A DNA stretch of 64,000 bases from Pelargonium x hortorum. Taxonomy: Eukaryota > Streptophyta > Magnoliopsida > Geraniales > Geraniaceae. The DNA is taken from NCBI GenBank assembly GCA_036897525.1, contig JAYMTJ010000026.1:1-64000 (forward strand), given 5' to 3'. The translations under genes were made by a program, and so were the position numbers. This document shows positions 24,661 to 38,909 of the stretch, piece after piece (within the stretch, counting starts at the first letter, position 1; the number at the start of each line of letters is the position of its first letter). The notes under the pieces were generated by a model. It was not told the origin of the DNA. It did not search any database and worked only from the letters and a program-made list of their open reading frames with translations.

Positions 24661-25340
24661 GGCTAGAGTCCAATTCAAGTAAGTAAATGAAATCGTGTCA
24701 GTAGTAGGACAGAGTCATTAGAATGGTTAGTAGGAATTCTTATGTTATTAGGAAAGATCCTATATTTATTGTAGCTAGTGTTATCTGTGTTATCTTCCTA
24801 TGACTATTGGAGGCTCATGTTATCTGTTGCTGACAGCTCTTGTGCTTCTATGAGTTCCTGATAAGAAGTAAACTCTAGGGGTAATAAGTCAAATGAAACT
24901 ATTGTAGCTCTCTGGCTTAGGCTCGGGGCATTGTCTTCTGGCTCGTGCTGCATCAACAAATACCCTAAATCTCCTGTATAATTAAGTCTCTCCTGCCAGC
25001 CAATTCTTAAGGTTCTAGTCCTAAGCTAGGAACCGGGTAAGTTCTTAAAACATGGGATTGACTCTATATATCTATAAAGGCAGCTTCTACAGCGACTGGT
25101 TAAGCTATGGGTAGCGCTCAGGCTTGGGTTAGGCTCAAGCAAAACAAGGTATGCAAACAAAAGAAGTAAGGCAAAGTCATTGGGTATGGTTAGGGCTCAA
25201 GCAACATAGAAGAAGTCCATAAAAGTAGGGTAATTGGGGTAAGGAAGCCTTGCAATGCCGTATGCCAAGCTAAAAGATGTTTAAGGCAAGGTAAATGAGT
25301 AGGTAGTGGCTGAGATATTAGGCGCCGCGTTAAGTATTTA
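24661..25340. other. G-over-C strand-asymmetric patch
   Basis: Plus-strand counts over 25141-25320 are about 52 G against 21 C, with A also abundant, so the strand is purine-rich. No coding frame accounts for it. Its polarity matches the second half of the 20281-21300 patch and is opposite to 8741-9120. Confidence 0.7.
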
Positions 25341-28300
25341 AGTTCTAACCTAGGGTCTATACCAGGGATACTTCGACTTTCCTTTTCTTGTTAGCTTATA
25401 GTATAGAATAAGATAGTTATACGTAGGGCACTCCGCAGAGGTTTGCTCATAGCTATGATTGAGTTGTTAGGGGTTTAACAAAAGCGACGGGGCTTTAGAG
25501 ATACTTTATTGTTGAAAACAAGGGCGAGATTTTGCTTAATTCCCCTGAAAAGAACTAAAGAGCTGTCATTATCCCATGTAAACTAGTGCCTACTCTTGAA
25601 TCTCTCAATTTTTTGCCTACGACAGACGGAGCTATAAAAAGCTCCTAAAGGACTCTCGAATCCTTTCCTTATCTGGAGTTTCCATTAAAAGCTGGCTCTG
25701 TAAGAGCAACAATGACATTACATTATAAGCCTCCTCAATTCTTTTACGTCTTTATTTGAGATTTAGTTAGTGATTTGCGAAAGCACACTATATAGCCCTT
25801 CCCGAGACCCCATATAAAGAAAAGCGCCTGTCTCTTAAATCCTGAGATAAAAGCTTTTAGACAAAAAACCTAGAAAGTGGCCCCCACTAATGGAAAAGTA
25901 GGTTTTCTAAGGAATAATCTTACTTACGAAATTCATAAGAAAGAAATCGATTAAGATTTGTATAACTTTATTGTTAATATTCTTAAAATAACCCCGGTAG
26001 TCGATATAATTATTTAATTGGAATCCTTTATAAGATTAGTATTTCTTCACAGCAGGCCTCGCTTACACCCCCAGTTATAGGAAAGGATTAATTCCTCTGA
26101 ATCGAATCTGAAGTGAAGAGTGGTAAGTGCCAATAACATAGGACGTAATAGAACATGACACGCCCTGTGTTTAGTTAGTATGTTGGTTAACTCGATTTTG
26201 ATGTAAATAGGAGCTTAAAAAGGAGTGTCGGTGAAGCGGAGCCTAAGACAGGGGGCTTTATCATTAAATTAAAAATCGTGAATTGTCTATTATAAGGTAT
26301 AAGGAAGTGGTTTAGGTTTCTATTTCCCCCCAGACCGAACTCAAAACTCGAAATTCTAGGTGTACCTAAAGGGTTAAGTGGGCCTATATAGGAGCAGTTC
26401 AAAATGGGATCTTTGATTGAAAAAAGGGAGCACCCCAATAAAGGACATAGTAATTTAGAAGAAGAAATAAACCATAGTTAATGGATCTTTACCTAAGCTG
26501 TTTCAGTACATAACTTCTTCACATGTAGATCAACAATTCACGATGAAAAAGCCGCGGGTTCTAGTCTAGTCGACTTACCTCAGCGGTACGAGTACCTATA
26601 TTAATCTACCCTTTATTTTAAGGGTATGGAAATTGACTCTTTAATATTTTTGTATTATACCAACTTCAACTCTAAAACCAGTTCCAAACCCTTTAAAGTA
26701 TGTGAATGGGACTCGGCAATTCTTTATATTTAAGAATTTGACTCTGTATAGAGCTAATATTAGTTTTTGGGGGGAGGACCCTTCAAGGTTTACCTCACAA
26801 TGTAGACTAGAGTCTTCTAGGAATTGAATTAACTTAAGGTTCATCAATCAGGCGACATGAAAGGCATGGCGGAATGCCTGTATAAACTAAGAAATATAGG
26901 AGCTCTTTGAATCCTTTACATGCGTATGAAAAGTATACCGAAAACAACTTTCACGAGAATCAGCGACTGCCCCCACTACCGTCCAGCCGTAAAACCTCCA
27001 GGCCAGAAATTACTATTAATAAAAAGAAGTCGGAGTTTTTATATTCTATAGTAAGAACCCTAACATACAGCAGTTAAACTGCTAGTTGACTTCCCGTGAC
27101 TTTGACTAGGATCCATTCTTGCTTATTCCATTGTCATAACATAAATCCTTCTGGCTTTTCCATGTCGAATAAAAAGAACAAGGCAAGACCTTCCAAATTA
27201 GAAAAAAAAGCTTATTAAGGGCCCTTTAGCATGCTAAGATCAGGAAAAGCCCAACCATAATTAGATCATTAACTCCTATTCAGAATCACATTTTAATTCA
27301 CATTAACAAGGAGAGTCCCGCAAAACTATAGGGAGCCCACACACTTTAAAACTTATTTTCTTACAAACGAGTAAACTAATAAATTTTGTCTTTATTTGAA
27401 CGAAGCAAAGAGATGGTGTGTCATGATGACGAGATTCAACAATATAAATCTAAAAAATATAGATCGGCATTCTCTTACCATCATTATATGTTTGATCGCT
27501 TAAATAAGTTATATAAGCTAAGATCCTTGTTTAGAAATTCAGGGAAAATCTTGTACAAATTATATCAAGCTTTATTCTTTTTTTAATTAAGTGATTTCAT
27601 TCCTACGCTTGGATCAATTTTAGTCTAGCTTATTAGTTAGTTAAGAAAAAAATCGCTAGATTCTTGATCTTTAAGTTTTTGCGTTATATAATTACTCTTT
27701 GCCGAAGGAAAATATAGAGAACAAACTCTAATTAAGTATTCCGCATAAATAACATAAAGTAAGTAGGTGCACTTAATAAATAAAAACTCCTTTGTAGTCT
27801 TTCCAATATGATAGTCTTCTATAATTTTTAAGTAGAATAATTATATATATATATATGGATATGGGATAGAAGCAGCTCGTCAAAATCAGGAATAACTACA
27901 AAATAATTCTCTAGTTTTCCCTCCTGACTTTATTAATCAAAGAATTTGATCAGGATTCCTTAGGTTTCAAGGACTCTTCTTTTATACAAAAGCAAGGATT
28001 TCTAAACCAGTATTCAAAACCCGTAAACTCTTGCTATTATAACTTTGCTCCTAAGCTTAACAGGGTCAATATTTTTATTACAAACGAGTCTCTTAAAACC
28101 GTGGTTTTTTCTCAGAAGTGTTCTCTAGAGCTCAAAATCTAATTCCTTTCTACGGGTGTATTCGGATAAACCAAAGAAAGTAGCAAGCTTCAAACCACTA
28201 TAGATTGAGTTTTAAAGTCCACTAGACAGAACAGAAGCACAAGCATTAAGGGATCTGGGGCTTAAAAACGACTACTTTTTCGTTTATAAAAATGAGGGTT

Positions 28301-31300
28301 TACTGGTATATAGCGGTAAAATATCTTTTGCATTTGAAATCTGAGGTAAAGGTTCCTCAAGGAGATTCAAGGAGATTCAAGGAGATATAGTTATTGTTGG
28401 GATTCTCCTATTAATGTAATGTATTGCAAAAGGGGAGCCAGTAAGCAAGAAAAGCTTTCCCTTTAATTTCGAGCTGGGGATTTTGACCTAAGTTAATTGA
28501 GAGGAACTTCTTGCAGGCCTTATGTGTGCCCGCACATAACATAGGATTTCTTGTATCCTCGTAAACAGATCCTAAGCCCAACAAAATATTACGTGCTAAG
28601 GGTGCTACACCCATATTATTTATAGAAAATAGACTTAGAAAATGGATTTTTCTTACTTACTTCTCTTCTACTGACGTTCCTATCCCCAACTCTGGGTATC
28701 ATTTTTATTCTCACACTTTCTTCGTTTAGACACTCCGTAGAAGGATTTCCTATGACATTATCTAAATGAAATGCGTAAACTCTTTAATTCCGCATTGTGA
28801 AGCTGAAAAAGTGTCTCTTTGTGTAGGATTAATCACTTATAGAAGAGTTATAAAAGGTTTTATGTATGTAGTATTAAAGCACTCACCCCCTCCGTTTCTG
28901 ATAAGAACATGGAACAAGAGGAATTTACCTTAACAATTAATTTAACAAACTATGACAGCTAGCTAATAAATACAATTAATAGAATTAAACTAACTTAAAT
29001 CTAACAACTTTATATGTATTACAATACCTACTTATCTATCTAGTATACTACTGACATTAACCTCCTTTACTGCGACAGTCGGTAAGAGGGATGTACTCAT
29101 TATTCCTATAGGTTAGTATCCTCCAAAATGATAAATACAAACAGCATGAGGAATACCCCTTATTTTAAATCCAGTATCTGTAACAAAATAAAACCTTAAG
29201 AAATCCCATCCCGTTAATGATGTTTTTCTAGTTATCTGTAGGTTAATTGGGATATACCTTTAGGAGAAGGAGAGATAAAGTCAAGGCGAAGGCTTACGAG
29301 AGTATACTTTCATGCATATCCTGTTGTTCTGCTTTTAGTTTTAGGACAAAGTACAAAGATATGGACACTATGTGGTAGGGGTTTCAAGGCTTTCTTTCTG
29401 ACTGAAAAGGGGGAGTTGCTATCGTGTCCTGTTTTGAGTTTCTATCGAGCAAGCTAAGGAGTTTAAGATAATGTATTCCGATCTAATGACTGACATTGCC
29501 GGTAAATGAGTCTAATGAAAAAAAGTTCTAGGTAAAGAGGATAAGTCTAGAGAATCTTAATTAGTTTGAGTTCTAGTTGTTTAGTAACCAGTTTAGGAAC
29601 TCTTAATCTCTGTAATCTCTTCTTGGTGGGAGATTCTTATCTAGGTGGGGCGGATATTCTTAATAACCCGGTCTTATTTCTTATGACATTGACACAGGAA
29701 CTCTCTTACTTACCTTGTATTCTGTACTAAGCTAAGGAAGAACTCTAAACCCTGGAATCCTTTAAACCGAAACTTATAATCCTCCTTATTTGACAGTCGA
29801 GATATAATAACCACTTGCTGTTAATACCTCTAACTCACTTGTCCTTACTAACCTATGTCCAATTAATTGCTCTAACCTAACTCTAAGGGATCACTGTCTA
29901 AAGAAGAAACATTAAGATTGAGTCCTCTCGAATAGAATCTCCTCTTTCTTATTAGGAACCTAAAACCTAAAAAAACCTCGAAATTGTTAGAATTATCCAG
30001 AATGCTTAGAAAGCCCCCAGAGGTATTCTATACCTTTGAATAGGTAGCTGCCTTTTGGGTTTTGGGATACACTGGAGACCCTTTTTTTATGTTATGAGAA
30101 TTTGCTATCCTGTCAGTTTTTTCTAAATAACGTAATAAGCTATAGCGAGAGTACTATTTTGTGTGGATTCTTTTGCGGATTAATAAAACTGGGATTATAC
30201 CTTAGAAAAAACAATTTATTTTAACTGTGCTATAAGATATGGAATAAGATAGGTAGCTTGTAAGAGTCTATTTTTATACAAAAAAAATTGAGTAGTGACC
30301 AGATACCTGAAAGAGTAAACTCCACTAAACTAAAGTATAAGCACAAACTAGCTATATGGCAACACCCTACTTTGAGAACTAGGAACCCTTTCGTAGGGGT
30401 AGGGGACCCTCTCTTATAAGTATAAGACTCGACCCGTTCACTTGAAAAAAGAAAGATTAGTACTTACTAATGAAGTGGATCCATCTTAACACCCTTGGGT
30501 TAAAAAAGGAAGGGGGATCCCCCCATATGAAACGAACAGATTCATACAAGCATACCGAGTACTCTAAAACTTTTTTTAGTGGTAAATACAACGTGAAATG
30601 TTTAGGAAGAGTAAGAATTCATTAATTTAGTCAAAACAAAGTAAAGGTTCCAGTTTTCTAAAAAGGATATTTAAATGCTGGAAATCGAATGCAGACATTA
30701 AATCTAAACGGAGGATAAATGACATTCTAGATAGTAAGTTTAGCCGGTATTCGTTTTAATTTAGGATTTGAAAGAAAGTCTTCTAGCTCTGAGGAAAGCT
30801 ATTGTTTTAAGATTCCGTAGTTGTTGGTACTTCTAGTGTAAGGTGTTCTATCCTAAACCCTTGAAGCAATACCTTTGAAAGTCCTAAAGAAAAAGAAGGT
30901 TTATTAATTTAGGTAGATATAATATATTAACCGTAGGAAACCTTATTAATTCTTCTAAGGTTATAGATTCACTTGTTGCTGAAGGTCCAAAGCGAGCGAA
31001 TTGTTATTCTTGTCTTTGTTAGGAGGGTATAGAATACAAGAATCTTTGTAAGCCAATGAAATCTCTAGTCGATTGTGTAGCTCATGAGGTGAACTAAGAT
31101 TTCATACTTTTGGAAGCTGTGATTGTGAGTTCCAGTTTTGGAGTTTAAGAAAGTGAAATGAATGTATTCCAGGTTTTCTTGGGGTTGAGTTTTGTATTGA
31201 CAGTTAAGGCTTTATTTAAACAAATAAATAGATTGTATTAGTGCTGATGGAAACGAGGGTAGGGCTAATGTAATGGATGCTAGGACATGTTCCAGCAAAT

Positions 31301-31560
31301 GAAGGACTTAAACCAGTCAAGGGAGTCTAATATAACAGATAAACGGATTCTTTAGAGTATATTCCCTAGTCTTTTTCCATGTAAGTGTAAAGTAAATCCT
31401 TTAAATATAACTGAGTAAGAATCTTACTGAGTCCACTCTAATGACATGTACTCCTCGATGGAACCAAGGAAGAGCTCTTCCCTAATTGACCAAGCAAGCT
31501 CTCCTAACAACTCTAAATCCACCTGTTCTATTAGATAAACCAACGGGATTCCACTTGACC
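25341..31560. other. Gene-free spacer
   Basis: Frames of 60-83 codons on both strands (26187-26438 minus, 26641-26847 minus, 27386-27586 plus and 28411-28614 minus) have no recognisable domains and no shared direction. A TA microsatellite occurs around 27842-27856 and a 10-bp-unit repeat at 28357-28386. Smaller alternating C-rich and G-rich patches occur from about 29270 to 31340. GGGCCC occurs at 27219. Confidence 0.6.
28357..28386. repeat. (TCAAGGAGAT)3 tandem repeat
   Basis: Three perfect copies of a 10-bp unit. The unit contains AAGGAGAT, which looks like a Shine-Dalgarno word, but no start codon with a useful frame follows, so I call it only a repeat. Confidence 0.95.
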
Positions 31561-31600
31561 TCTTCTTTTCATACCTCTATTATTTGGTAGAAAAAAAAAA

Positions 31601-31625
31601 GCTTTCAACAGCTTTCAACAAAGAA
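31601..31625. repeat. (GCTTTCAACA)2 and shared 15-bp word
   Basis: Two perfect copies of a 10-bp unit (31601-31620) are followed by AAGAA. The last 15 bases repeat the sequence at 15701-15715, half of the 22-bp palindrome there. The repeat lies inside a 91-codon frame that starts at a TTG (31584-31859), which I do not accept as a gene. Confidence 0.85.
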
Positions 31626-31874
31626 CAAGTGCTCTCCTTTAGCGACAACCAAGAATACATTATCAGTTATCCTCTTTACCAAACATTTAGACTTCAATCA
31701 ATTACCGGCTATACAGATAGATCGCTTGCTCTCCCAACAAGGGGGAAGTTCCTAGCAGTATACCTAAGGGTTATAGAAGATTCCATTTTAGCTGTATGTA
31801 TCTTGTGTCTAGACCAACTAAAAGAGAAACAGAAGATTCTTAGATTGACCAAAAGATAGGATATTCTGTATTTA

Positions 31875-31988
31875 GTGCTTCGATCGCTTAGTTCTGTTCT
31901 TCATATACAATCGGAACCTTAGCTTGCAATCCCATTCGTTCGAACAAAATTCGGTCATACTCATTTTTTTGAGTGGTGCTTCGATCGC
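31875..31988. repeat. 13-bp direct repeat spaced 101 bp
   Basis: GTGCTTCGATCGC occurs at 31875-31887 and at 31976-31988. It contains the 6-bp palindrome CGATCG. Two exact copies of a GC-richer 13-mer so close together are unlikely by chance in this AT-rich DNA. They could bound a small duplication or deletion event or be paired protein sites. The 88 bp between them show no obvious feature. Confidence 0.75.
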
Positions 31989-32316
31989 ATTTTTAGTGTG
32001 GAATATCTCACTGGTCCATCTATCCTAGGAACTTCTAGCGCTTTATTTCTTTATTTATAGGAATTCCTAAAGATTTAGTTATTATATCACCTACCACTTT
32101 TTCCTAAGGATAGGGTATTAAAAAAAACTAGAACTACTAAAAAGGTCCTAAAAGTGCTCCCTTTATAACATAAACATTTGTGAAAACCGTCTAACAGAAA
32201 AGGAAGAAATTGCAATATCAATATATAGAAAGAATACCCTTTATTTTAGGGGATTCTTATAATTTGAGTATATGGGCTTTATAGGTAATAAACTCAATTC
32301 CGTTATAAATTAAAAT

Positions 32317-32334
32317 TAGTAGTAGTAGTAGTAG
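32317..32334. repeat. (TAG)6 microsatellite
   Basis: Six perfect TAG units. It is the only clear trinucleotide repeat I saw. In one plus-strand frame it is an uninterrupted run of stop codons. Confidence 0.95.
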
Positions 32335-35287
32335 CAATAGAGCAGCACAAAAGGGTAATCCAATAAGAAAGATAAAGGGGTTTTAATGCTTTTGGGAAAG
32401 TCTAGAATACTAATTAGAAGCTCTCCAGGTTACATACTACGGATTTAATTACATCACTACCTATTGTGAAGGAGTTTCCTGTTATAGTTAAAAAAACGGA
32501 TAGATATAGCTATGTAACAGGATTTTCTATGTGGGTCTGTTAAGTTCGGAAAAGGGATATAGTATTAAATCCAAAAGAATACCCGCCCGGAAGCATATAT
32601 CCCAAGGCTTACTTTTATCACGGATTTCCACCCTCTTACTTACTTACTAGCCTTCCCTTCAATTGACTCAGTTAAATCTCTAGCTCCTGCGGGGATAGTT
32701 TGTAGAGTTAAACAATAATAAGGTTCCCTGAAATCCGTACGAAATCTCAAAATACCCTGGAAATTTCGCGGATTGGACTAACCTCCTCTATACTCAATTT
32801 ATAGGGAAACTTGTGCCTTTGCTTTTCTAGAACAAACCCTTAGATCTGGTTTTTGTGCTGAAAAGGTGCCTTTTACTATTTTAAGAAGAAGAATTAATAC
32901 ATACAAAGGAAAAGACTTTATAGAGCTGCAGGCTTGACAAATAGCGAAAGTACTAGTACGATGGTATTCTTTATAAATACTGCTTAACATTTTGATTCGC
33001 CTTGTGGATTAATGTAATGACAAACTCCTTTAAAAGTTCCGAAATCTTTTTTGGCAGAGACTACTATACTAACTAAAGATACACGTTATTAATTGAAATT
33101 CCAATCCCCAATTCTATTTTAGGATAAAGCTTTACCCCCCGGAAACGAAGCAAGCTCAACCCACTAGAAAGCTTATGTCTTATTTAAGTTTAATGGTTAA
33201 CGGGGCCTTATTAATTTGACCCCTCATCAAGAACTTCTGTAACATTCTACAAAATGAAGGCTAAAAGGGATTCCTCAAATGAAATTGAACTACCTGTTTA
33301 GTTACCTTATTTAGACCTAGCATCTGAGGATTAAGAGAACCTTATCCTAACACCACAAGTCCCTGTAATATAATGTACTTTCTTAGTCAGTGTAGCTCTG
33401 TCTTCTTTACTTTAGAGGACATTCCTAGGAGTTTAGAATAGATAGTTTATCAAGCAACTCTCTTATCTCTTAATTTAATTAATTGTAGTAATTGTATTGG
33501 CTTTGTTCAGTAAGAGATAGCATTCTTTCTAGTGGGAACTCTCTTTAATGTTATGCTTGCACCGGAATAGAGAAATTGAATTAGAAAGCTAAGCTAGGGG
33601 CTCTAGTCTATAATTTTGATTTATAAAGTAGGACACTGCAATAAGGGCTTTTAATGTATATAAAGACTTTACTGACTGACTATTTCATTTGTATTTAGAA
33701 TTTTTAGTATTTGTTGGAAGTTTTGACGGATAAAGGATTTGTAATTCTGTGTGTAGGTTTACACTCAAGACGAGGATATATCTTAGCCAATATGGGAGAC
33801 CCAGTCATATAAAATAGAGTATTTCCTTCCTTTAGTAAAACAAATTAAGAGTGTTTTCTCCTGGTCTATATGAAACTGAAAGTGCTAACTAATGGACTGC
33901 TGCTAGATTCTTAAGTCTTAAAAAGATATGTCTTTGTGTAAATATGGGATCCTATATTAACAAAGTACAAAAGGAACTCGTATTACCTTATAATAAAGAG
34001 GCTCCCCTCTTGCTTTGCTATTAAAACAAAGTGAAATAATCGTGAATTCTCCGAGTTCAAGAATTGTCAGAATAGTAAATAGCCTATGCCATCAATATTT
34101 TACTTTATTAAAAGTCTAAATAGCTTATATAATAAAGTGTCCAAATCAGCTCTTCACTCCTATACAATCTCTCTACAGCCAAGGTCTAAGTTCGTGTTCA
34201 ATCTAGTGGTCTCTCGTTACCTATTGCCTCTATTTTACACGTGAATCTCCCAGACCTACTTTATACTGCCTGCAGAATTAGAAGAAAACCAGAAGATGAA
34301 AATAGATTTTATCCGGTATCACTAACCGTTTGATCCGTATATGAGTTACTTTATATAGGATCCGTCCAAATCAAAGAGGGGTCTTCTCACTCCTAGAAGG
34401 TCCGGTGGATTTCATTCTTCTTTCTTAAGAGCACTCCCCTAAAATTCTGGACAATTTCATTTAATAAGGAACAAGCTTAGTTAAACTCAAAGACTCTTTC
34501 TGTGTTTGTGTTATCCTACGGCTCTTAGAAAGACTTCTACTTCTATAATTATATATTTAATGCTTAGTTTCTTCTAAACTTTATTAGATTATTCCAACCG
34601 AGTTTTGAACTTTTACTTTTTTGAAGTGTATTCCTCTTGTTAAAACCCTATGCATTACATTAACTGGGAAACTTTTGCTTCATTTTCTTACCCACACTCT
34701 CCTAGATTCCTATATGCATACCCTTTTTTAGAGATATACCTTTCCTAGAAGCTAAACCCGTACTCTGCATTTGTATCTTATTTGTAATACCTGCTTTCTT
34801 AATCCTTATACTCTGTACCTCTCTAAGTCTTTGTAATACTCTTCGTAGCTTTCTTATGAGCCTTAGTTTATCCCTCTGCCAAAGTAAATGAACCCCTTGT
34901 TAGAGACTTGAAATCCCTAGGAAATAGTACCCTAAATAAAGGATTGCTTACAAACAAAGTCCCTTAAACACCTTAGAAAGAAGAGAGGAGACCGGGCCAG
35001 CCTGAAAAAAAGGATTACCCAGTAAAAGAACCTACTTATATTATACTTTTTTTTAATATAGATTTTATAGATTTCATTTTTTTTTTCAGAATTACTTCTT
35101 TGCACCTTTACCTTCTATTAGGGGGAACCTGGAGTCAAGCTTTGGATCCTAAACTAAAAAACACGAACTTTCTAAAGGAATAGCTGGCCCCTCTTATGAA
35201 AATAGGAAACCTAGTAGATTTGAACCTTAATTAGTAATCCTCAGAAAGTTTAGAAGAGCTCCGAGATAAATCTGCACTCTTTGTACA

Positions 35288-35312
35288 CCGCCTTCCCTTG
35301 GCGGGCTCCTTT
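35288..35312 (+). terminator. Terminator-like hairpin with T-run
   Basis: CCGCC and GGCGG form a perfect 5-bp stem around a 7-nt loop at 35288-35304, followed a few bases later by TTTT. Upstream TTGTACACCGCC superficially resembles the 3' end of small-subunit rRNA, but the rest of that region is absent. No upstream gene exists, so function is doubtful. Confidence 0.2.
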
Positions 35313-37065
35313 TATGTGTATTTGTCTGCAAATCTTTGAAATACTCAGATGAGATCCGCATTTTTCTTATTCGTTAAAAATTTTTTAAGTAGTATAGCCT
35401 GTGCTATAACTTCAAACAAAAAAAAATAGGAGCCTAAATTAAAGTATATGACCTGGAGCAAAAAGTGCTAGGGGTATAAGTTATATTCATGATACCGTTT
35501 CTTCTATCTATATAAAAGGTGGAACTCTATTCCATTCTGTAGTAATTGATAAGTCTTTTAGGGATTCCTAATACTCCAGGGTTGCTTATATCTGGGGCCG
35601 TAGTTTCAAACAGGACTATATAAAGAAAGTGAGAAGCTCTACTTTTAGCATAGTTCTTAATTTCTTTTCTTTATTTACTAAGGTTTTCCTAGTATTACAA
35701 GATTTGAATTCCTTGAATTATTCTTGAATTATAGAAAGATAGTCAAAGAATTTCTAAGAATGTTTTCTTTGTTAAGGATAAAATCCCTCACACACAGGGT
35801 AGCTTATGGGAAGGCTATGGGTAGGTAATTGTTAAGTATCCTGCTGTTGCTAAACTCTAACCGATAAATGTATTCCCTGTCTTTTGAAGCAGTGCAGCTA
35901 TAAGTATATTTCTAAATTCTTTCTAAACTAATTAGGGAAGCCACTCAAACCCCTTTTACCTCCAAACACTTATAAGACACCTGTACTAACCCTTGCAAGT
36001 AAGCTATCTATGGACCGAGTACCCAGTATTTGGAGGTCTTAATGTGTATCCTTACCGGCATTAGCAAGAAGGTTTCCTACAACCGGTAATGAGACTTCAT
36101 CCTCATCCACATACCAACTCCCATTCACACTGATAGCTCTCACTTGCAACTGATCCTAATGAAGTTACGAACCGTTCATAACATAGTAATGGCACCAGCA
36201 AGTATGCAAGATGGAATTCATAGTCGGTTGCTAAGAATAACAGTCTGAATGATATGAAGTTGTTATGTAAATAAAGATACCTAAGGAGCATTTCCTTTTA
36301 TTGGGAGAAAACAGCTTTTTAACGACTGTATACCCGCTTGTAGGGACCTCTTTTGGTAGGCCATCCCATAACTTTAGAAGAAACTTGTAGTAAGCTGCAT
36401 TACTTGAAATTAAACGCAAAAACACTCATCCTAAGGGCATTTCCTTGGCATAAACTATAGAATAAAGTCATTTTGAAAAGTATACACAAGTTCTTATATT
36501 TCTTATATTATAGTAATAAGGAGTAGTGTATAACACTCATGTCAATTGAGCGAACTTCTACATTAGGCTCTCTACTATATCTACTGTGGACGCTGTTAAT
36601 AAGATACACGCGCTAAAACAGATTTTGAGCGATTTATCACTAGAAGAGTATAAAAGTTTTGTGTCCCTCTAATACTGGGAGATCCCACTTTATAATCGGG
36701 TAGTATTGAGGATTCCCAGTTTTGGTGGTAAAGTGTAGCTCGTTTTTACAAATGTCAAAGGTTCGAATTCCACACCACACACGAAAAAAACGGAACTGGC
36801 ATCAATAATTGAGAGCATTCTTAAGACGGCTTTGCTTTTCAAATAAATACTGAGAAAGGATTCTCTCGAGAAGCAGTGTCCAATGTTATAAATAAAAGGG
36901 ATCTCTTACCCAAGTTTATTTATTAAAAAAAGTAATTAAGTCGACTTCTCGGAGAATCTGGTTGGAACAAACTGAAACCTTCTTAAAATGAAAGGAGCAC
37001 AACCTTTGTCACTACTACAAAGACAAAGGAATTACCGTATACTATACAGCATCGAGCATAGCACC

Positions 37066-37085
37066 CCTTACCTTACCTTACCTTA
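37066..37085. repeat. (CCTTA)4 tandem repeat
   Basis: Four perfect copies of a 5-bp unit, bounded by CC upstream and AAAAG downstream. Confidence 0.95.
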
Positions 37086-38909
37086 AAAAGGGGGTTACCT
37101 ACTCAATATTGTGGAGAGTATAAACAAAGGCCCCCCTTATCATTGATATTGCTTTTATACCTTATCAATCTAAAGAGGAGGCGCCGTCCTATTGTGCTAT
37201 TGTGGATTTTTACGAGTGAAAAGAGAGTATCTAAGGAGCCTTAGGTATAATCCAACTTCTTCATACTAAGCCTTTTATTGATTAAACACTATTAGAATTA
37301 GTTTACTCTGAAGATATACTTCATTAAACAAACGAGTTCTTGCTATTGTAAGAGGACAGAGTATGACTAAGATACAGAATATAGTACCGAAAAGAGCTCT
37401 GATAAGAAACGGGTAGGCATAAGAGAGGGTTACAGGTCTTAAGAAAGTTTAGCAAATGCAAATAAAGAATTAAAGTAAGGAGATTCTATTGTTGTTTTGA
37501 GAGTAGATTCCGAAATTCCTGAACTGAGTTTTCTTGGCTTCGTTCTTGTATTTGGAGCTAATCCTGGCGAAAGAAGGTCATGAATCAATCTAAAGCTAGC
37601 CACAGTTTTACAAAGGTGAAATATTAGAAAATCAATACAGGCTGCAAGACTTATAAACTAAATTGAAAAGGGCTTTTCATGACTTAAAAAAGCACTTATC
37701 TATCAAACGAAGTCTTTTTGTTACTAAAATTGCCTGACACTTTATTGTACTACAGAGCATAAGGTTCAATTTCTGCCAGGATCTACAATCTTCAGCCTTT
37801 TCTATACCAGATATAGTCCTAAGTTTTAATAAAGTTGTAGCATCTTCATTAGGTCTTGCTTTTTGGAGAATATTCGTTTTAGAAGGGTAGCTTAGGTTGT
37901 TTGTTAGAAAAGTTTACATTGGATGGAGTGCAAGCAGTGGGCAAACTGGTATAGTTTTAAAAGTATAAAAGACTCTATTTTAATAAAATTGAGCTAGAGT
38001 ATTCCTTTGTATTTTTCATATTAGTAAATTAGGAATTCTGGCGAGATCGAGGGGCCTTGTATTGTAAATCGTCGAAAGTGTATCAATTTAGCGAATCCTG
38101 GGTTCCAGTCATTGGGTTGTATTTTCAAAAGGAGTCCTTTTTTCGCAAAAGTAGTAGCTACCAAGGTTTGTTTTCCGTATAGTTGTATTGTCTTAGTAGC
38201 TATTTAGTATAAAGTAGAGACATAAGAAAAACTCTAAAAGTAAAATGCAATAAAGACCTTAGAAATAAAGTAATCTTTTTTGGTAAGGGTAATAGTATCT
38301 TCTTATTTTCTTATTTAAAGGGTATTTACTAAAGGGATTCTAGAACTTCTAACAAGCAAAATATGATTTAGGAGGAGGTAAAGAACTTGGCAGGTTGCTC
38401 TCGTGTTCTTTTGTTTTCTATTCTAGGTTTCCACTAAGGAAGAGCTGCAAAGGTTATAAGAAGATAGGGTACTAAGCTCCATAAGACAAGACTCTTAATA
38501 AAGGTGCAGGTATAGGTCTTAAGAAGCAAGCTCTGCAAGCTATGAATACGAGTAAGAAAGCAAGTAAGTCGAGGAGAAGTTGGTGGGAACCCTTTACTAA
38601 CTATGTATTCCTGTATTTGTATATTCCAATGGCATTCGGGGAATATAAGAACTGAAGCTAAAGTCTGTAAATAGAAGATAGAGCTAGGGGATAATTTCCT
38701 TTTGTTTGTTGCCCGGGTTTCCAGTAGTTAGCAAGACCTTAAAGCGAATAAAATTGAGTGTAAATATAAAGAAGGGATTCTAAGGAGTTTTTTCTTAAAG
38801 TTAATTTATAACTAAGAATATCCGGCTGTTTGGCGTTTAATTGGATCCTTTTTTCTTTTTGGTACTGGGATTTTTTCTACTAATTTGACCCCTGAATTAG
38901 ATAGCCCTA

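Noticed and set aside
24424-24678. 84-codon minus-strand frame with Ile/Arg/Thr repeats
   Set aside because: The repeats are produced by the GATAYW array and the 30-bp duplication, not by a protein repeat.
26540-26580. GCCGCGGGTTC as an rRNA 530-loop or T-arm
   Set aside because: Only a short word matches; the flanks do not fit either structure.
28357-28386. AAGGAGAT words as ribosome-binding sites
   Set aside because: They are units of a tandem repeat and no useful reading frame follows.
31584-31859. 91-codon frame with protein-like residue mix
   Set aside because: Starts at TTG inside a tandem repeat and a run of A. No family recognised and no neighbouring gene.
35281-35310. Possible 3' end of small-subunit rRNA (TTGTACACCGCC)
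   Set aside because: The match breaks off after about 12 bases, the conserved bases that normally follow are missing, and no other rRNA motif lies within several kb.
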